Positions 25,416 to 33,750 of a stretch of 64,000 nucleotides of DNA are shown here, piece by piece. Each line of letters begins with the position of its first letter. Position 1 is the first letter of the stretch. Position numbers and translations under genes: made by a program. This stretch comes from Actinomadura coerulea (lineage in GTDB: Bacteria > Actinomycetota > Actinomycetes > Streptosporangiales > Streptosporangiaceae). The stretch covers positions 4,216,001-4,280,000 of the forward strand of contig NZ_JACHMQ010000001.1 in the NCBI RefSeq assembly GCF_014208105.1. Reading direction: 5' to 3'. The notes under the pieces were generated by a model. That model was not told the DNA's origin, made no database searches, and was given only the letters and a program-made list of their open reading frames with translations.

Positions 25416-26741
25416 GTGAGCGACCAGCGGCCCGCGGAGACGATCGTCATCCGCGATGTGCGGATCTTCGACGGGGTGGGCGACCGGGTCCGGACCGGGC
25501 ACGTGGTGGTCGAGGGCACCAAGATCAAGTCCGTGGGCGCCGGCGCTCCGCCCGCGGGCGGAGCGCCCGGCACGGTCGTCGACGGGCGCGGCGGCACGCT
25601 CATCCCCGGCCTCAGCGACGCCCACGTCCACCTCGTCCTGGCCGGGGCCACGCAGGCCGAGCTGATGCTGGGCGGCGCGGGCGTCGGCTACCTCAGGGGC
25701 GCGGCCGAGGCCCGCGCGATGCTGATGCGCGGGTTCACGACCGTGCGCGACATGGCCGGCGACACCGGCGACCTCAAACGGATGATCGATGCCGGGGCGC
25801 TGCCCGGCCCCCGGATCTACCCGAGCCAGGCGGGCCTGTCCCAGACCGGCGGGCACGGCGACTTCGGCATGGTGTACGACGTCCCGACCGCGCTGGGCGG
25901 CGCGGCCTCCCGCGCGGAGCGGCTCGGCCTCATGCGGATCGCGGACGGCACGTCGCAGGTGCTGGCGGGCGTACGCGAGCAGCTGAGGAAGGGCGCCTCG
26001 CAGATCAAGATGATGGCCGGCGGGGGCGTCGCGTCCGCCTACGACCACCTGGACGTCCTGCAGTACACGGCCGGCGAGCTGCGCGCCGGGGTGGAGGCGG
26101 CGGCCGACTGGGGCACCTACGTCGCGGTGCACGTCTACACCGGCCCCGGCATCCGGCGGGCCGTCCGGGCCGGGGTCCAGGTGATCGAGCACGGGCATCT
26201 GGCCGAGGAGGACGACCTCGCCTTCATGGCCGACGAGGGCGTCTGGCTGTGCACCCAGCCGTTCGCCGAGAGCGACCACTCCTACCCGGATCCGGCGTCG
26301 GCCGCGAAGAACCGGCGGGTGTGCGAGGGGGTGGAGCACGTCTTCGGCTGGGCCCGCGAGCACGGCGTGCGCGTCGCGTTCGGCACCGACCTGATGCTGG
26401 ACCCCGCCCGCAGCACCAGGCAGAGCGAGATGCTCGCGCGGATGGCCGGGCTGGCGGGCGGCCCTCTCGCGGCATTGAAGATCGCCACGTCCGGCAACGC
26501 CGAGCTGTTCCGCAAGGCCGGGCCCCGCGACCCCTACCAGAACCCGACGCCCGCCGACGCCGCCGCGCACGGGGAGGTGCCGCACCTTGCGCGCCTGGGA
26601 GTGATCGCCGAAGGGGCATGGGCCGACCTGCTCCTGGTCGGCGGCGACCCCACCCGCGACCTCGCGCTGCTGGCCGATCCCGCCGCGAACCTGAAGCTCA
26701 TCGTCAAGGACGGCCAAATCTTCAAGAACACCCTCCCCTGA
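25416..26741 (+). CDS. Metal-dependent amidohydrolase (imidazolonepropionase/prolidase-like)
   Basis: 441 residues, complete for the family. The metal-binding motif is LIPGLSDAHVHLVL (His-x-His). Lys in GASQIKMMAGGGV is the candidate carboxylated lysine. VAVHVY and VIEHGHLA supply the next histidines and VAFGTDLML the catalytic Asp. The C-terminal strand (LGVIAEGAWADLLLVGGDP) is the usual composite beta domain. It probably hydrolyses an amide or dipeptide; similar proteins act as Xaa-Pro dipeptidases or aryldialkylphosphatases. GTG 25416 follows CAGGAA. Divergent from the urea operon but not clearly related to it. Confidence 0.9.
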   Translation: MSDQRPAETIVIRDVRIFDGVGDRVRTGHVVVEGTKIKSVGAGAPPAGGAPGTVVDGRGGTLIPGLSDAHVHLVLAGATQAELMLGGAGVGYLRGAAEARAMLMRGFTTVRDMAGDTGDLKRMIDAGALPGPRIYPSQAGLSQTGGHGDFGMVYDVPTALGGAASRAERLGLMRIADGTSQVLAGVREQLRKGASQIKMMAGGGVASAYDHLDVLQYTAGELRAGVEAAADWGTYVAVHVYTGPGIRRAVRAGVQVIEHGHLAEEDDLAFMADEGVWLCTQPFAESDHSYPDPASAAKNRRVCEGVEHVFGWAREHGVRVAFGTDLMLDPARSTRQSEMLARMAGLAGGPLAALKIATSGNAELFRKAGPRDPYQNPTPADAAAHGEVPHLARLGVIAEGAWADLLLVGGDPTRDLALLADPAANLKLIVKDGQIFKNTLP

Positions 26742-26742
26742 C

Positions 26743-28323
26743 TCAGGGGTCGCGGCGCAGGACGATGAGCGCGACGTCGTCCTCGCGGTGGCCGAACTCG
26801 GCGATGATGCGGTCGCTGTAGGCCTCCAGGTCGTCGTCCACGTCGGTGGCGAGGATCCTGAGGCGTTCGAGGTTGGCGGCCAGGGAGACGGTGCGCTCCT
26901 CGACCAGCCCGTCGGTGATGAGCACGACGGTGCCCCCCGGCGGGACGCTCGTCTCCTCCAGGCCGAGCCGCTCGGCGGGGAAGCCGAGCAGCAGGCCGCC
27001 CCTGCCGCCGTACTCCGCCCGCCCCTCGGCGATGTGGAGCGGCGGCAGGTGGCCCGCGTTGGCGACCTTCAGCCGTCCCGTGCGCGGGTCCAGCGACATC
27101 AGGCACATCGTGGCGGTCTGGTCGTCGTGGTAGCGCTGCATCACGTTGTTGAGCAGCCGGAGGATGCCGACGATGTCATGGCCCTCCGCGGCGAAGGCGC
27201 GCATCGCGTGCCGGAGCTCCGCCATGACGGTGGCCGCGTGCAGGGAGTGCCCCTGCACGTCGCCGATGGCCACCAGGACGTCCTCGCCGCGGTCGATGAC
27301 CTCGTAGAAGTCGCCGCCCACCTCGGCCTGGTCGCTGGCCGGCTCGTAGCGGACGCTGAACGCCCAGCCGGGCATGGCGGGGTGGACGGCGGGCAGCAGG
27401 CTGCGCTGGAGCGTCAGGGAGATCAGGTGCTCCTCGGTGTAGGAGCGCAGCGCCTCCATCGCCAGGGCCACCGCCTGGCCCAACTGGCGCAGGAGGTGGG
27501 TGGCGTCCTCGTCGGCCGCGCCGCGCGCCTCGATCGCCACGCCGATGGCCGGCCGGCCGCGCTTGGCCCGCGTGGTCACCAGCAGGATGTCCCCCTGGGG
27601 CTCGCTGTCGGGCAGCAGCTCCCGCCACCGCGCCTCGGGCACGGCGGCGAGGCGGGTGCCGGTGTCGTCGCCGAGGCCGGTCGTCGCGGCGAGCCGCGCG
27701 GGCAGGTCGGGAGGGCAGGTCCGGTTCCACGGCTCGTGGCCCAGGTGGACGGTCCTCCTCACCTGCCCGTCCGGGGGGAGGATGTACACCGCCGCGGGCG
27801 CCGAGAAGATGTCGAAGGCGCCGCGCGCCGCCACCGCCGCGAGCCCGTCGAAGGTCGTCGCGGCGTTGATGGCCAGCGAGGTGCTGGTGAAGGCCGCCAT
27901 CCGCTCCGCGATCCGCTCGGCGCGCCGCCGGGCCCGGTAGTAGCGCAGGACCGCCTCGACGGTGGCGATGAACTCGCCCGGGTCGATGGGGTCGGTCATG
28001 TAGCCGTCGGCGCCGCGCCGCAGCCCGTGGGTGCGGTCGGTGGCCTCGACGGCCGTGGCGGAGATGTGGACGACGGGCAGCGACGCCGTCGCGGGGGCGG
28101 CCTTGATCTGCTCGCAGACCTCCATGCCGTTCGCGTCGGGCAGATGGATGTCCAGGACGACCAGATCGACCTGGTGCTCGGCGAGCCGCTCCCAGCACTG
28201 GGCGGCGGTGGCGGCCTCCACGACGGTGTGCCCGGCGCGGCGCAGCCAGCTGCCGATGATGTAGCGCTTGGTCTCGTTGTCGTCGACGACCAGGGTGGTC
28301 ACGGTCGGCATCACGTCGCTCAT
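26743..28323 (-). CDS. Response regulator with GAF and PP2C (SpoIIE) phosphatase domains
   Basis: 526 residues. The receiver domain (1-130) has the acidic pair Asp14-Asp15, phospho-acceptor Asp58 in VVLDIHLPDANG and a Thr/Ser in VHISATA; the conserved Lys appears as Asp-Pro-Ile (YMTDPIDP), a change. A GAF-like domain covers about 150-300. The PP2C domain (315-525) has YEPASDQAEVGGDFYEV, IGDVQGHSLHAA, VANAGHLPP, LITDGLVEER and HREDDVALIVLR with the metal aspartates. It overlaps the kinase gene by four bases. It should dephosphorylate a STAS anti-anti-sigma protein when switched on. Confidence 0.92.
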   Translation of the reverse strand: MSDVMPTVTTLVVDDNETKRYIIGSWLRRAGHTVVEAATAAQCWERLAEHQVDLVVLDIHLPDANGMEVCEQIKAAPATASLPVVHISATAVEATDRTHGLRRGADGYMTDPIDPGEFIATVEAVLRYYRARRRAERIAERMAAFTSTSLAINAATTFDGLAAVAARGAFDIFSAPAAVYILPPDGQVRRTVHLGHEPWNRTCPPDLPARLAATTGLGDDTGTRLAAVPEARWRELLPDSEPQGDILLVTTRAKRGRPAIGVAIEARGAADEDATHLLRQLGQAVALAMEALRSYTEEHLISLTLQRSLLPAVHPAMPGWAFSVRYEPASDQAEVGGDFYEVIDRGEDVLVAIGDVQGHSLHAATVMAELRHAMRAFAAEGHDIVGILRLLNNVMQRYHDDQTATMCLMSLDPRTGRLKVANAGHLPPLHIAEGRAEYGGRGGLLLGFPAERLGLEETSVPPGGTVVLITDGLVEERTVSLAANLERLRILATDVDDDLEAYSDRIIAEFGHREDDVALIVLRRDP

Positions 28324-30044
28324 GGCGTCCGTGCCGTTCGCCCGGCCCGGGCCCGCGCCACCGCGTCGGCGAGCATGACCGGGGCGAGCTGGGCCTGGTC
28401 GAGGACGGCGTCGACGCGCTCCGGCAGTGCCCCGTCCGATGCGGCCGCGTCCGACGGGGCGATCAGCACGACGGCGGTCCCGGGCGGCGGCCCGCCCGGC
28501 TCGCCTACCGCGCCGGCGGCGGAGATGTCGGGTCCGAGCAGGATCAGCTCGGGCGGTTCACCGGAGGCGGCCAGGTCGCGGACGCTCCCCGGGTCGCCGG
28601 CCTCGCTGACGCGTTCGGCGGCGTCGCCGATCATGTCGCGCAGGACCCGGCGCCCGGCCTCGTGCCCGTCGGCGACCAGCACGTGCGCGAGGCCGAGTTC
28701 GGCCAGGCCCTGGTACGGAGGCAGGCGCAGCGTCACCGTCGTGCCCGCGCCGACCTCGCTCTCCAGCGTCAGATCTCCGCCCAGGGCCTGGGCGAGGCGG
28801 CGGGAGTAGGTCAGCCCGAGCCCCGTCCCTCCCGGCTTGCCGCCCGGCACCTGGTAGAACTCCTCGAAGACGCGCTCCTGCTCGCCGGGCGGGATGCCGA
28901 TCCCGGTGTCGGTGACGAGGAACTCCAGGTGGCCCGGGGTTCGCCGGGTCGTCAGGCGCACCTCGCCCTCGTCGGTGAACTTGAGCCCGTTGGCCACCAG
29001 GTTGCGCAGGACGCGGGTCAGCATCACCTCGTCGGTGACCAGGCTGAGGGCCCCCGCCTCGGCGGGCTCCACCCGGAGCCGCACCCCCGACTGCTCGGCC
29101 ATGGGCGTCATCAGGTCCGCCAGCTGCCGCAGCATCGAGGGCACCTCGACGAAGGTGCGGCGCGGCGCGAGCCTGCCCTGTTCGGCCTTGGCCATGTCCA
29201 GCAGCTCGTTCACCAGGGACAGCAGCGTCTCGCTGGCGCCGGCGATCAGCGAGACCTGGTGCCGCTGCTCCTCGGTGAGGGGTTCGGCGGCGGGGTCCAG
29301 GAGCAGCCGGGCGAGCCCGATGACGCCGTTGACGGGCGTGCGCAGCTCGTGGCTGATGTTGGCCCAGAAGCGGTTCTTGGCCTCGCCCGCCTCGCGGAGC
29401 TGGTCGGACTTCTCCTCCAGTTCGGCGTACAGCGCCACCACCCCCCGGTTGGTCTCCTCCAACTCGGTGGACAGCTCGTTGTAGAGGGCCATCACGCCCT
29501 GGTTGGTCTCCTCCAGCTCGGTGTTGAGCGCACGGAGCTCCTCGCTCTGCCGCCGCACGTCCTCCAGCGTCCGCAGGAGCTCGGCGTTCTGGGTCCGCAG
29601 CTCCTCCAGCGCGGTGGCGGGCTGCAGGCGTCCCAGCCGGGCGCGCAGGTCGGTGAGCGTCGCGCCGGTCACCGCGGTGGCGTCCGCGGGCAGGTTCTTG
29701 GCGAGCCGGACGGTCCGCCGCGCCTGCGTCCCCGTCTCCTCGACCAGGTCCATCAGGCGCGCGGCCGCGGTGTCGCCCTCCTTCGAGCGGGGGGCGCCCG
29801 GCACGGGCGCGTACTCCATGTCGATCAGCAGCCGCGGCGCCGGCCGCCGGTCGACGCGGAAGGCGACCGCGACCTTGCCGCAGTGGGCCACCAACTCCCG
29901 GCCGATCTCGCTGAGCGCGGTGGCGACCCGCACCTGGTCCTGGAAGTCGAGACGGACCGCCGCGGCGACATGGCGCCCGGCCTGGCGGAGGGCGAAGACC
30001 CCCTCGTCGTCGCCGACCCCCAGTCGCAGCAGTTCCTCCGCCAT
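28320..30044 (-). CDS. Hybrid histidine kinase with degenerate receiver
   Basis: 574 residues. The N-terminal 130 residues resemble a worn-down RsbW/RsbT-like ATPase fold. A coiled coil (145-222) contains an imperfect internal repeat: TELEETNQGVMALYNEL then TELEETNRGVVALYAEL. The kinase core has the H-box ISHELRTP with His232, N-box VANGLKF, G1 DTGIGIP and G2 GGTGLGLTYSRRL. The C-terminal 120 residues have a receiver-like fold (HVLVADGHEAG, then PELILLGPDIS) but the phospho-acceptor position is not a standard Asp motif. It has no membrane span, so it senses a cytoplasmic signal, plausibly through the stressosome genes upstream. It likely phosphorylates the receiver-PP2C protein next to it. 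Confidence 0.92.
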   Translation of the reverse strand: MAEELLRLGVGDDEGVFALRQAGRHVAAAVRLDFQDQVRVATALSEIGRELVAHCGKVAVAFRVDRRPAPRLLIDMEYAPVPGAPRSKEGDTAAARLMDLVEETGTQARRTVRLAKNLPADATAVTGATLTDLRARLGRLQPATALEELRTQNAELLRTLEDVRRQSEELRALNTELEETNQGVMALYNELSTELEETNRGVVALYAELEEKSDQLREAGEAKNRFWANISHELRTPVNGVIGLARLLLDPAAEPLTEEQRHQVSLIAGASETLLSLVNELLDMAKAEQGRLAPRRTFVEVPSMLRQLADLMTPMAEQSGVRLRVEPAEAGALSLVTDEVMLTRVLRNLVANGLKFTDEGEVRLTTRRTPGHLEFLVTDTGIGIPPGEQERVFEEFYQVPGGKPGGTGLGLTYSRRLAQALGGDLTLESEVGAGTTVTLRLPPYQGLAELGLAHVLVADGHEAGRRVLRDMIGDAAERVSEAGDPGSVRDLAASGEPPELILLGPDISAAGAVGEPGGPPPGTAVVLIAPSDAAASDGALPERVDAVLDQAQLAPVMLADAVARARAGRTARTP

Positions 30045-30048
30045 CGGC

Positions 30049-31080
30049 TCACCTCCGCCCGGCGGTGGTCACGGCGAGGACGCAGCGGTCGTCGTGCCGC
30101 ACCCCGGCGGAGCGCAGCAGGTCCGCGGCGATGAGCAGCGGCTCGCGGGCGGGACCGGGCCGCCCGGCGGCGCCCCACTTGTCGGTCAGCCCGTCGGAGT
30201 GCAGCACCACGGCGGCGCCCTCCGGCAGGTCGTAGGCGTGCTCGCGCAGCGTCCGGGTCTTCGCGCCGGCGATGCCCGGCACCGAGATCATGCCGTGCCG
30301 GCGGTCGGGGCCGACGATCCATCCGGCGACGTTGCCCAGCCCCGCGAACCGCACCGTGCCCGCCGCCGGGTCCACGGCCGCCACCGCGACCGCACCGCCC
30401 CGGGTCGCCGCGAGCCGCTGGTGCACCTGCCGCAGCAGGTCGAGGGGGCGCGCCGGCAGCACGGCCTCGCGCATCGCCATGACGGCCTCCCGGCCGGCCC
30501 GCGCCGCCATCGGCCCGTGCCCGAGGCCGTCGCAGACCATCGCGTAGACCGTCCCGCCGTCCAGCCGCGCGGCGTAGGCGTCACCGCACTCCTCTTCGCC
30601 GTCGATCGGCCGGGTCAGCCCGGCGAAGGGCGGGCCCGGCCGGTCGACGGGGGCCGCGTCGCCGCCGGGCCGTGAGAACCCGGCGAACAGGACCGTGCCG
30701 GTGCCCGGAAGCGAATGCATGCCGGTGCGGTCGGCGAGCCGCTCGATCGAGCCGAGTCCGAGGCCGAGGGTGCCGGACGTGGTGTGCCCGTCCATGCGGG
30801 ACGCGCGGACATCGGGGATGCCGGGGCCCCGGTCCATGCACACGAGCTCCAGCGCGGCCTCCTCCCCCACCCGCACGATCCGTACGAGGATCTCCCCCTG
30901 CACCGCGTGCTTGGCCAGGTTGGTGGCCGCCTCGGTCACCGCGAGCTGGATCTGCCCGAGCCGCTCCCCGGCGAAGCCGAGCCGCTCGGCCAGGCGGGCC
31001 GCCTGGCGCCGCGCGCCGGCCGCCGCGCTGGGCTCCTCGGCCCGCAGCCACACCGCGTCACCGGCGGGCGGGCTGGTCAT
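30049..31080 (-). CDS. ATP-binding SpoIIE phosphatase (RsbT/RsbX-like fusion)
   Basis: 343 residues. Residues 1-140 are an anti-sigma-type GHKL ATPase (QLAVTEAATNLAKHAV with the N-box Asn, MDRGPGIPDV, TSGTLGLGLGSI). Residues 165-343 are a PP2C phosphatase of the RsbX type (CGDAYAARLDGGTVYAMVCDGLGHGPMAARA, then FAGLGNVAG, then LHSDGLTDKWG). RsbX resets the stressosome by dephosphorylating RsbR and RsbS. The ATG at 31080 is 14 bases after the rsbT-like stop; a GTG at 31107 in the same frame is an alternative. Confidence 0.9.
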   Translation of the reverse strand: MTSPPAGDAVWLRAEEPSAAAGARRQAARLAERLGFAGERLGQIQLAVTEAATNLAKHAVQGEILVRIVRVGEEAALELVCMDRGPGIPDVRASRMDGHTTSGTLGLGLGSIERLADRTGMHSLPGTGTVLFAGFSRPGGDAAPVDRPGPPFAGLTRPIDGEEECGDAYAARLDGGTVYAMVCDGLGHGPMAARAGREAVMAMREAVLPARPLDLLRQVHQRLAATRGGAVAVAAVDPAAGTVRFAGLGNVAGWIVGPDRRHGMISVPGIAGAKTRTLREHAYDLPEGAAVVLHSDGLTDKWGAAGRPGPAREPLLIAADLLRSAGVRHDDRCVLAVTTAGRR

Positions 31081-31094
31081 CCATCCGGTGCCGG

Positions 31095-31505
31095 TCAGCG
31101 GGTCCACTTGGTCACCGTCACCGTGGTGCCCCTCCCGACCTCGGTCTCCAGCTCGAACTCGTCGGCCAGGCGCCGCGCGCCCGGCAGGCCGAGGCCGAGG
31201 CCGCCCCCGCTCGTCCATCCCTCGGTCAGCGCCTGCGCCACGTCGGGGATTCCGCCGCCGGAGTCGGTGAACACCAGCCGCACCCCGGCGCGTCCCCGCG
31301 CGTTGACGACGGACTCCACGCGCGCGGAGCCGCCTCCGCCGTGCACGAAGGTGTTGCGGGCCAGCTCGCTGGCCGCGGTGACGATCTTGGTCTGGTCGAC
31401 CAGCGACATCCCCGCGGCGGCCGCCGCGGCCCGCACGAGCTGCCGCACCCTGACCACGTCGTCGTTGGAGGCGATGGGGACGCCGTCGCCCCCGGGAGTC
31501 GTCAC
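31095..31505 (-). CDS. rsbT: Stressosome kinase RsbT-like
   Basis: 136 residues, a single GHKL ATPase domain: IVTAASELARNTFVHGGGG (N-box), FTDSGGGIPDV (G1), and TSGGGLGLGLPGARRLADEF (G2). The size and glycine-rich lid match RsbT, which phosphorylates RsbR and RsbS and, once released, activates a downstream phosphatase. It overlaps the rsbS-like gene by four bases. Confidence 0.9.
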   Translation of the reverse strand: MTTPGGDGVPIASNDDVVRVRQLVRAAAAAAGMSLVDQTKIVTAASELARNTFVHGGGGSARVESVVNARGRAGVRLVFTDSGGGIPDVAQALTEGWTSGGGLGLGLPGARRLADEFELETEVGRGTTVTVTKWTR

Positions 31506-31888
31506 GGCCCGTCCACGGCGCCGGATCCGATGGTCGGCAGCGGCGCGCCGAGCAGCCGCATGCCCTTCTCCAGGTCCAGGGCGGTGCGGACGCCGCCCAG
31601 CGACAGGCCCAGCTCGACCAGGGTGATCGCCACCGCGGGCCGCATGCCCACCACCACGGTCTCGGCGTCCATCAGCCGCGACATCGAGGCGATGGTGGCG
31701 AACATCCTGCCGATGAACGAGTCGACGATGTCCACCGCGGTGATGTCGATGATCACACCGCGGGCGCCCGTCCTGACGATCCGGTCGGCCAGGTCCTCCT
31801 GGAGCGCCAGAACGGTCTGGTCCTGGAGGTCGACCTGGATCGACACCAGCAGCACCTGGCCGATCTTCAGAATCGGCACGCGCTCCAT
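31502..31888 (-). CDS. rsbS: Stressosome STAS protein RsbS-like
   Basis: 128 residues, one STAS domain. VDIVDSFIGRMFATI puts Ser57 at the place of the RsbT-phosphorylated serine of RsbS. The ATG at 31888 overlaps the rsbR-like stop by one base (TGATG). RsbS forms the core of the stressosome with RsbR. Confidence 0.92.
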   Translation of the reverse strand: MERVPILKIGQVLLVSIQVDLQDQTVLALQEDLADRIVRTGARGVIIDITAVDIVDSFIGRMFATIASMSRLMDAETVVVGMRPAVAITLVELGLSLGGVRTALDLEKGMRLLGAPLPTIGSGAVDGP

Positions 31889-32721
31889 CAGGCCCCCGCC
31901 CCGCCGACGACCCGGGTGCCGCTGCGCTCCAGCGCCCACTCCAGGGCGTCGGCCAGCGAGGCCTTCGTCGGGATGTCGCCGAACTCGATCCCGAGCGCCA
32001 CGATGGTCTGGGCGATCTGCGGGCGGATACCGGAGATCACGCAGTCGGTGCCCATCAGCCTGGCCGCCATCACGGTCTTCAGCAGGTGCTGGGCCACCTC
32101 GGTGTCCACGGCCGGGACGCCGGTGATGTCGATCACGGCGAACTGCGAGCCCGTCTCGACCAGGCGCTCCAGCAGGGTCTCCATCACCACCTGCGCGCGC
32201 GCGGAGTCGAGCGTGCCCACCAGCGGGACCCCGAGGATCCCGTCCCAGAGCTTCACCACGGGCGTGGACAGTTCGAGCAGCTGCTCCGTCTGGTCGGCGA
32301 TGACCTGCTCGCGCGCGGCGGCGTAGGTCTCGAAGGTCACCAACCCCAGATCGTCGATCTCGGAGGAGAACGCCGCGAACTCGGCGTACGCCGCCACGTC
32401 CTCGATGGCGCCGACCTGCTCCAGCACCGCCTGCTTGAGCGAGAACACGCTCACCGCGGTCTCGCTGGGGCTGAACCCCTGCCGGGCGCGGGTGCGGGAG
32501 ATCTCGGTCAGCGCGGCCCGGAGTTCCCCGGCCGCCTCCCGCTCTCCGCCGGTCGCCCTCTCGATCAGCCCGTACAGCTCGGAGAGCTCGGTTCTGAGCT
32601 CACTCTCCGTGATCCGGCCGCGCACCCCCGCGACGACCAGGTCGACCCACCGGTCAAGAATGACATCCCGCCGGGAGCGCAGCAGCTCCGGAAGACGCGC
32701 ATCGCCTGTTGCCTTGCTCAA
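31888..32721 (-). CDS. rsbR: Stressosome sensor RsbR-like
   Basis: 277 residues. Residues 1-150 are a helical N-terminal sensor domain of the RsbRD type (LLRSRRDVILDRWVDLVV), without a haem or flavin motif I can recognise. The STAS domain (155-265) carries Thr170 in PLVGTLDSARAQ and Thr207 in GVPAVDTEVAQHL, equivalent to the two RsbT phosphorylation sites of RsbR. It is the first gene of a six-gene unit running RsbR-RsbS-RsbT-RsbX-kinase-PP2C, with a sigma-B-like promoter 58 bases upstream. Confidence 0.92.
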   Translation of the reverse strand: MSKATGDARLPELLRSRRDVILDRWVDLVVAGVRGRITESELRTELSELYGLIERATGGEREAAGELRAALTEISRTRARQGFSPSETAVSVFSLKQAVLEQVGAIEDVAAYAEFAAFSSEIDDLGLVTFETYAAAREQVIADQTEQLLELSTPVVKLWDGILGVPLVGTLDSARAQVVMETLLERLVETGSQFAVIDITGVPAVDTEVAQHLLKTVMAARLMGTDCVISGIRPQIAQTIVALGIEFGDIPTKASLADALEWALERSGTRVVGGAGA

Positions 32722-32778
32722 CTGCCGTGTCCCTCTCTGCCCGCCGCGCCTTCATCACGCATGAACGCTGCGGGAAGA

Positions 32779-32802
32779 GTACCGCCCATAGCAGAGAGAA
32801 AC
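32779..32802 (-). promoter_or_regulatory. Candidate sigma-B-type promoter of the stressosome operon
   Basis: On the minus strand GTTT, 14 bases, then CGGTAC. The actinomycete sigma-B family consensus is GNNT-N14-16-GGGTAC/T, so this differs in one base. It lies 58 bases upstream of the rsbR-like start. It would let stress-activated sigma factor raise its own signalling genes. Confidence 0.6.
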
Positions 32803-33062
32803 GGACTAAGCGCCTTGATCATCCGGGGCGGGCGGTGTTGTGGCTCCGGTCCGGGACGCGCTCGGCGGGCGGGCTCGGGGACCAGGAAGCGACTGACCGG
32901 TAACCCGCAACGCCGGTTACCGGCGGTGATCGAGAGCGCATGGCCGCCATCGGCCCGCCCCGCGCGGGCGCGAAACGGGCACGCTCGACCGGCGGGCTGG
33001 ACCCTGGCCCGCTCTGGACAGGCCGCCATAGAGGAAGGTCCACCGCATCCGCACAGGGCTGG
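32803..33062. other. Intergenic region, no gene seen
   Basis: About 260 bases between the stressosome promoter and the DUF1989 gene. An in-frame extension of the DUF1989 gene is open from 32940 but is not conserved-looking (Arg/Gly-rich). Nothing else recognised. Confidence 0.4.
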
Positions 33063-33704
33063 ATGAAGCTCCATGGCATGGACGGTCCAGCCCATGGTGT
33101 GCTGACCGGCATGGTGACGATGGGACGGACGATGGTGCCCGCCGGAGAAGGCCGGGCGGTGCGGGTGGGCGCCGGGCGGCGGGTGCGCGTGGTGGACGTG
33201 GAGGGCGGCCAGGTCGGCGACCTGTTCGCGTTCGCCGCGGACGACCCGCGCGAGCATCTGAGCGCCGCGCACACCCGCAGCGCGACGAGCCGGCTCTTCC
33301 CCCAGGTGGGTGAGTCGTTCGTCACGGATCGGCGCAGGCCGATCCTGACGCTGGCGGGCGACACCTCCCCCGGATCGCACGACATGCTGATCGCGGCGTG
33401 CGACCCCGCCCGGTACGAGGGGCTCGGCGCGCCGGGGCACGCCTCGTGCGCGGGGAACCTGGAATCGGCGCTGGCGGGGATGGGGCTGTCGGCCGCCGTC
33501 GTGCCGCAGCCGGTCAACGTGTTCATGCGGATTCCGGTGGAGGCGTCCGGGCGGCTGCGCTGGCTGTCCGCCGAGAGCCGGCCCGGGGACGCGATCACCT
33601 TCGAGGCGGTCATGGACTGCGTGGTGGTCCTCTCGGCGTGTCCGCAGGACCTGGCCGGGATCAACGGCGACGGCCCCACCCCGATGGCGATGGACGTCCT
33701 GTGA
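33063..33704 (+). CDS. DUF1989 (urea carboxylase-associated) family protein
   Basis: About 213 residues. The family pattern is clear: TMVPAGEGRAVRVGAGRRVRVVDVEGGQVGDLFAF, then RSATSRLFPQVGESFVTDRRRPILTL, then APGHASCAGNLESAL, then QPVNVFMRIPV. DUF1989 proteins accompany urea carboxylase and guanidine or nucleobase catabolism genes; most are of unknown activity, some are carboxyguanidine deiminases. The start is uncertain: ATG 33063, 33078 or 33111. It precedes the flavin oxidoreductase by 46 bases. Confidence 0.82.
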   Translation: MKLHGMDGPAHGVLTGMVTMGRTMVPAGEGRAVRVGAGRRVRVVDVEGGQVGDLFAFAADDPREHLSAAHTRSATSRLFPQVGESFVTDRRRPILTLAGDTSPGSHDMLIAACDPARYEGLGAPGHASCAGNLESALAGMGLSAAVVPQPVNVFMRIPVEASGRLRWLSAESRPGDAITFEAVMDCVVVLSACPQDLAGINGDGPTPMAMDVL

Positions 33705-33750
33705 GACGGACCGGTTCCGACCCGGTCCATCAACGAGAGGGAGAACGGAA

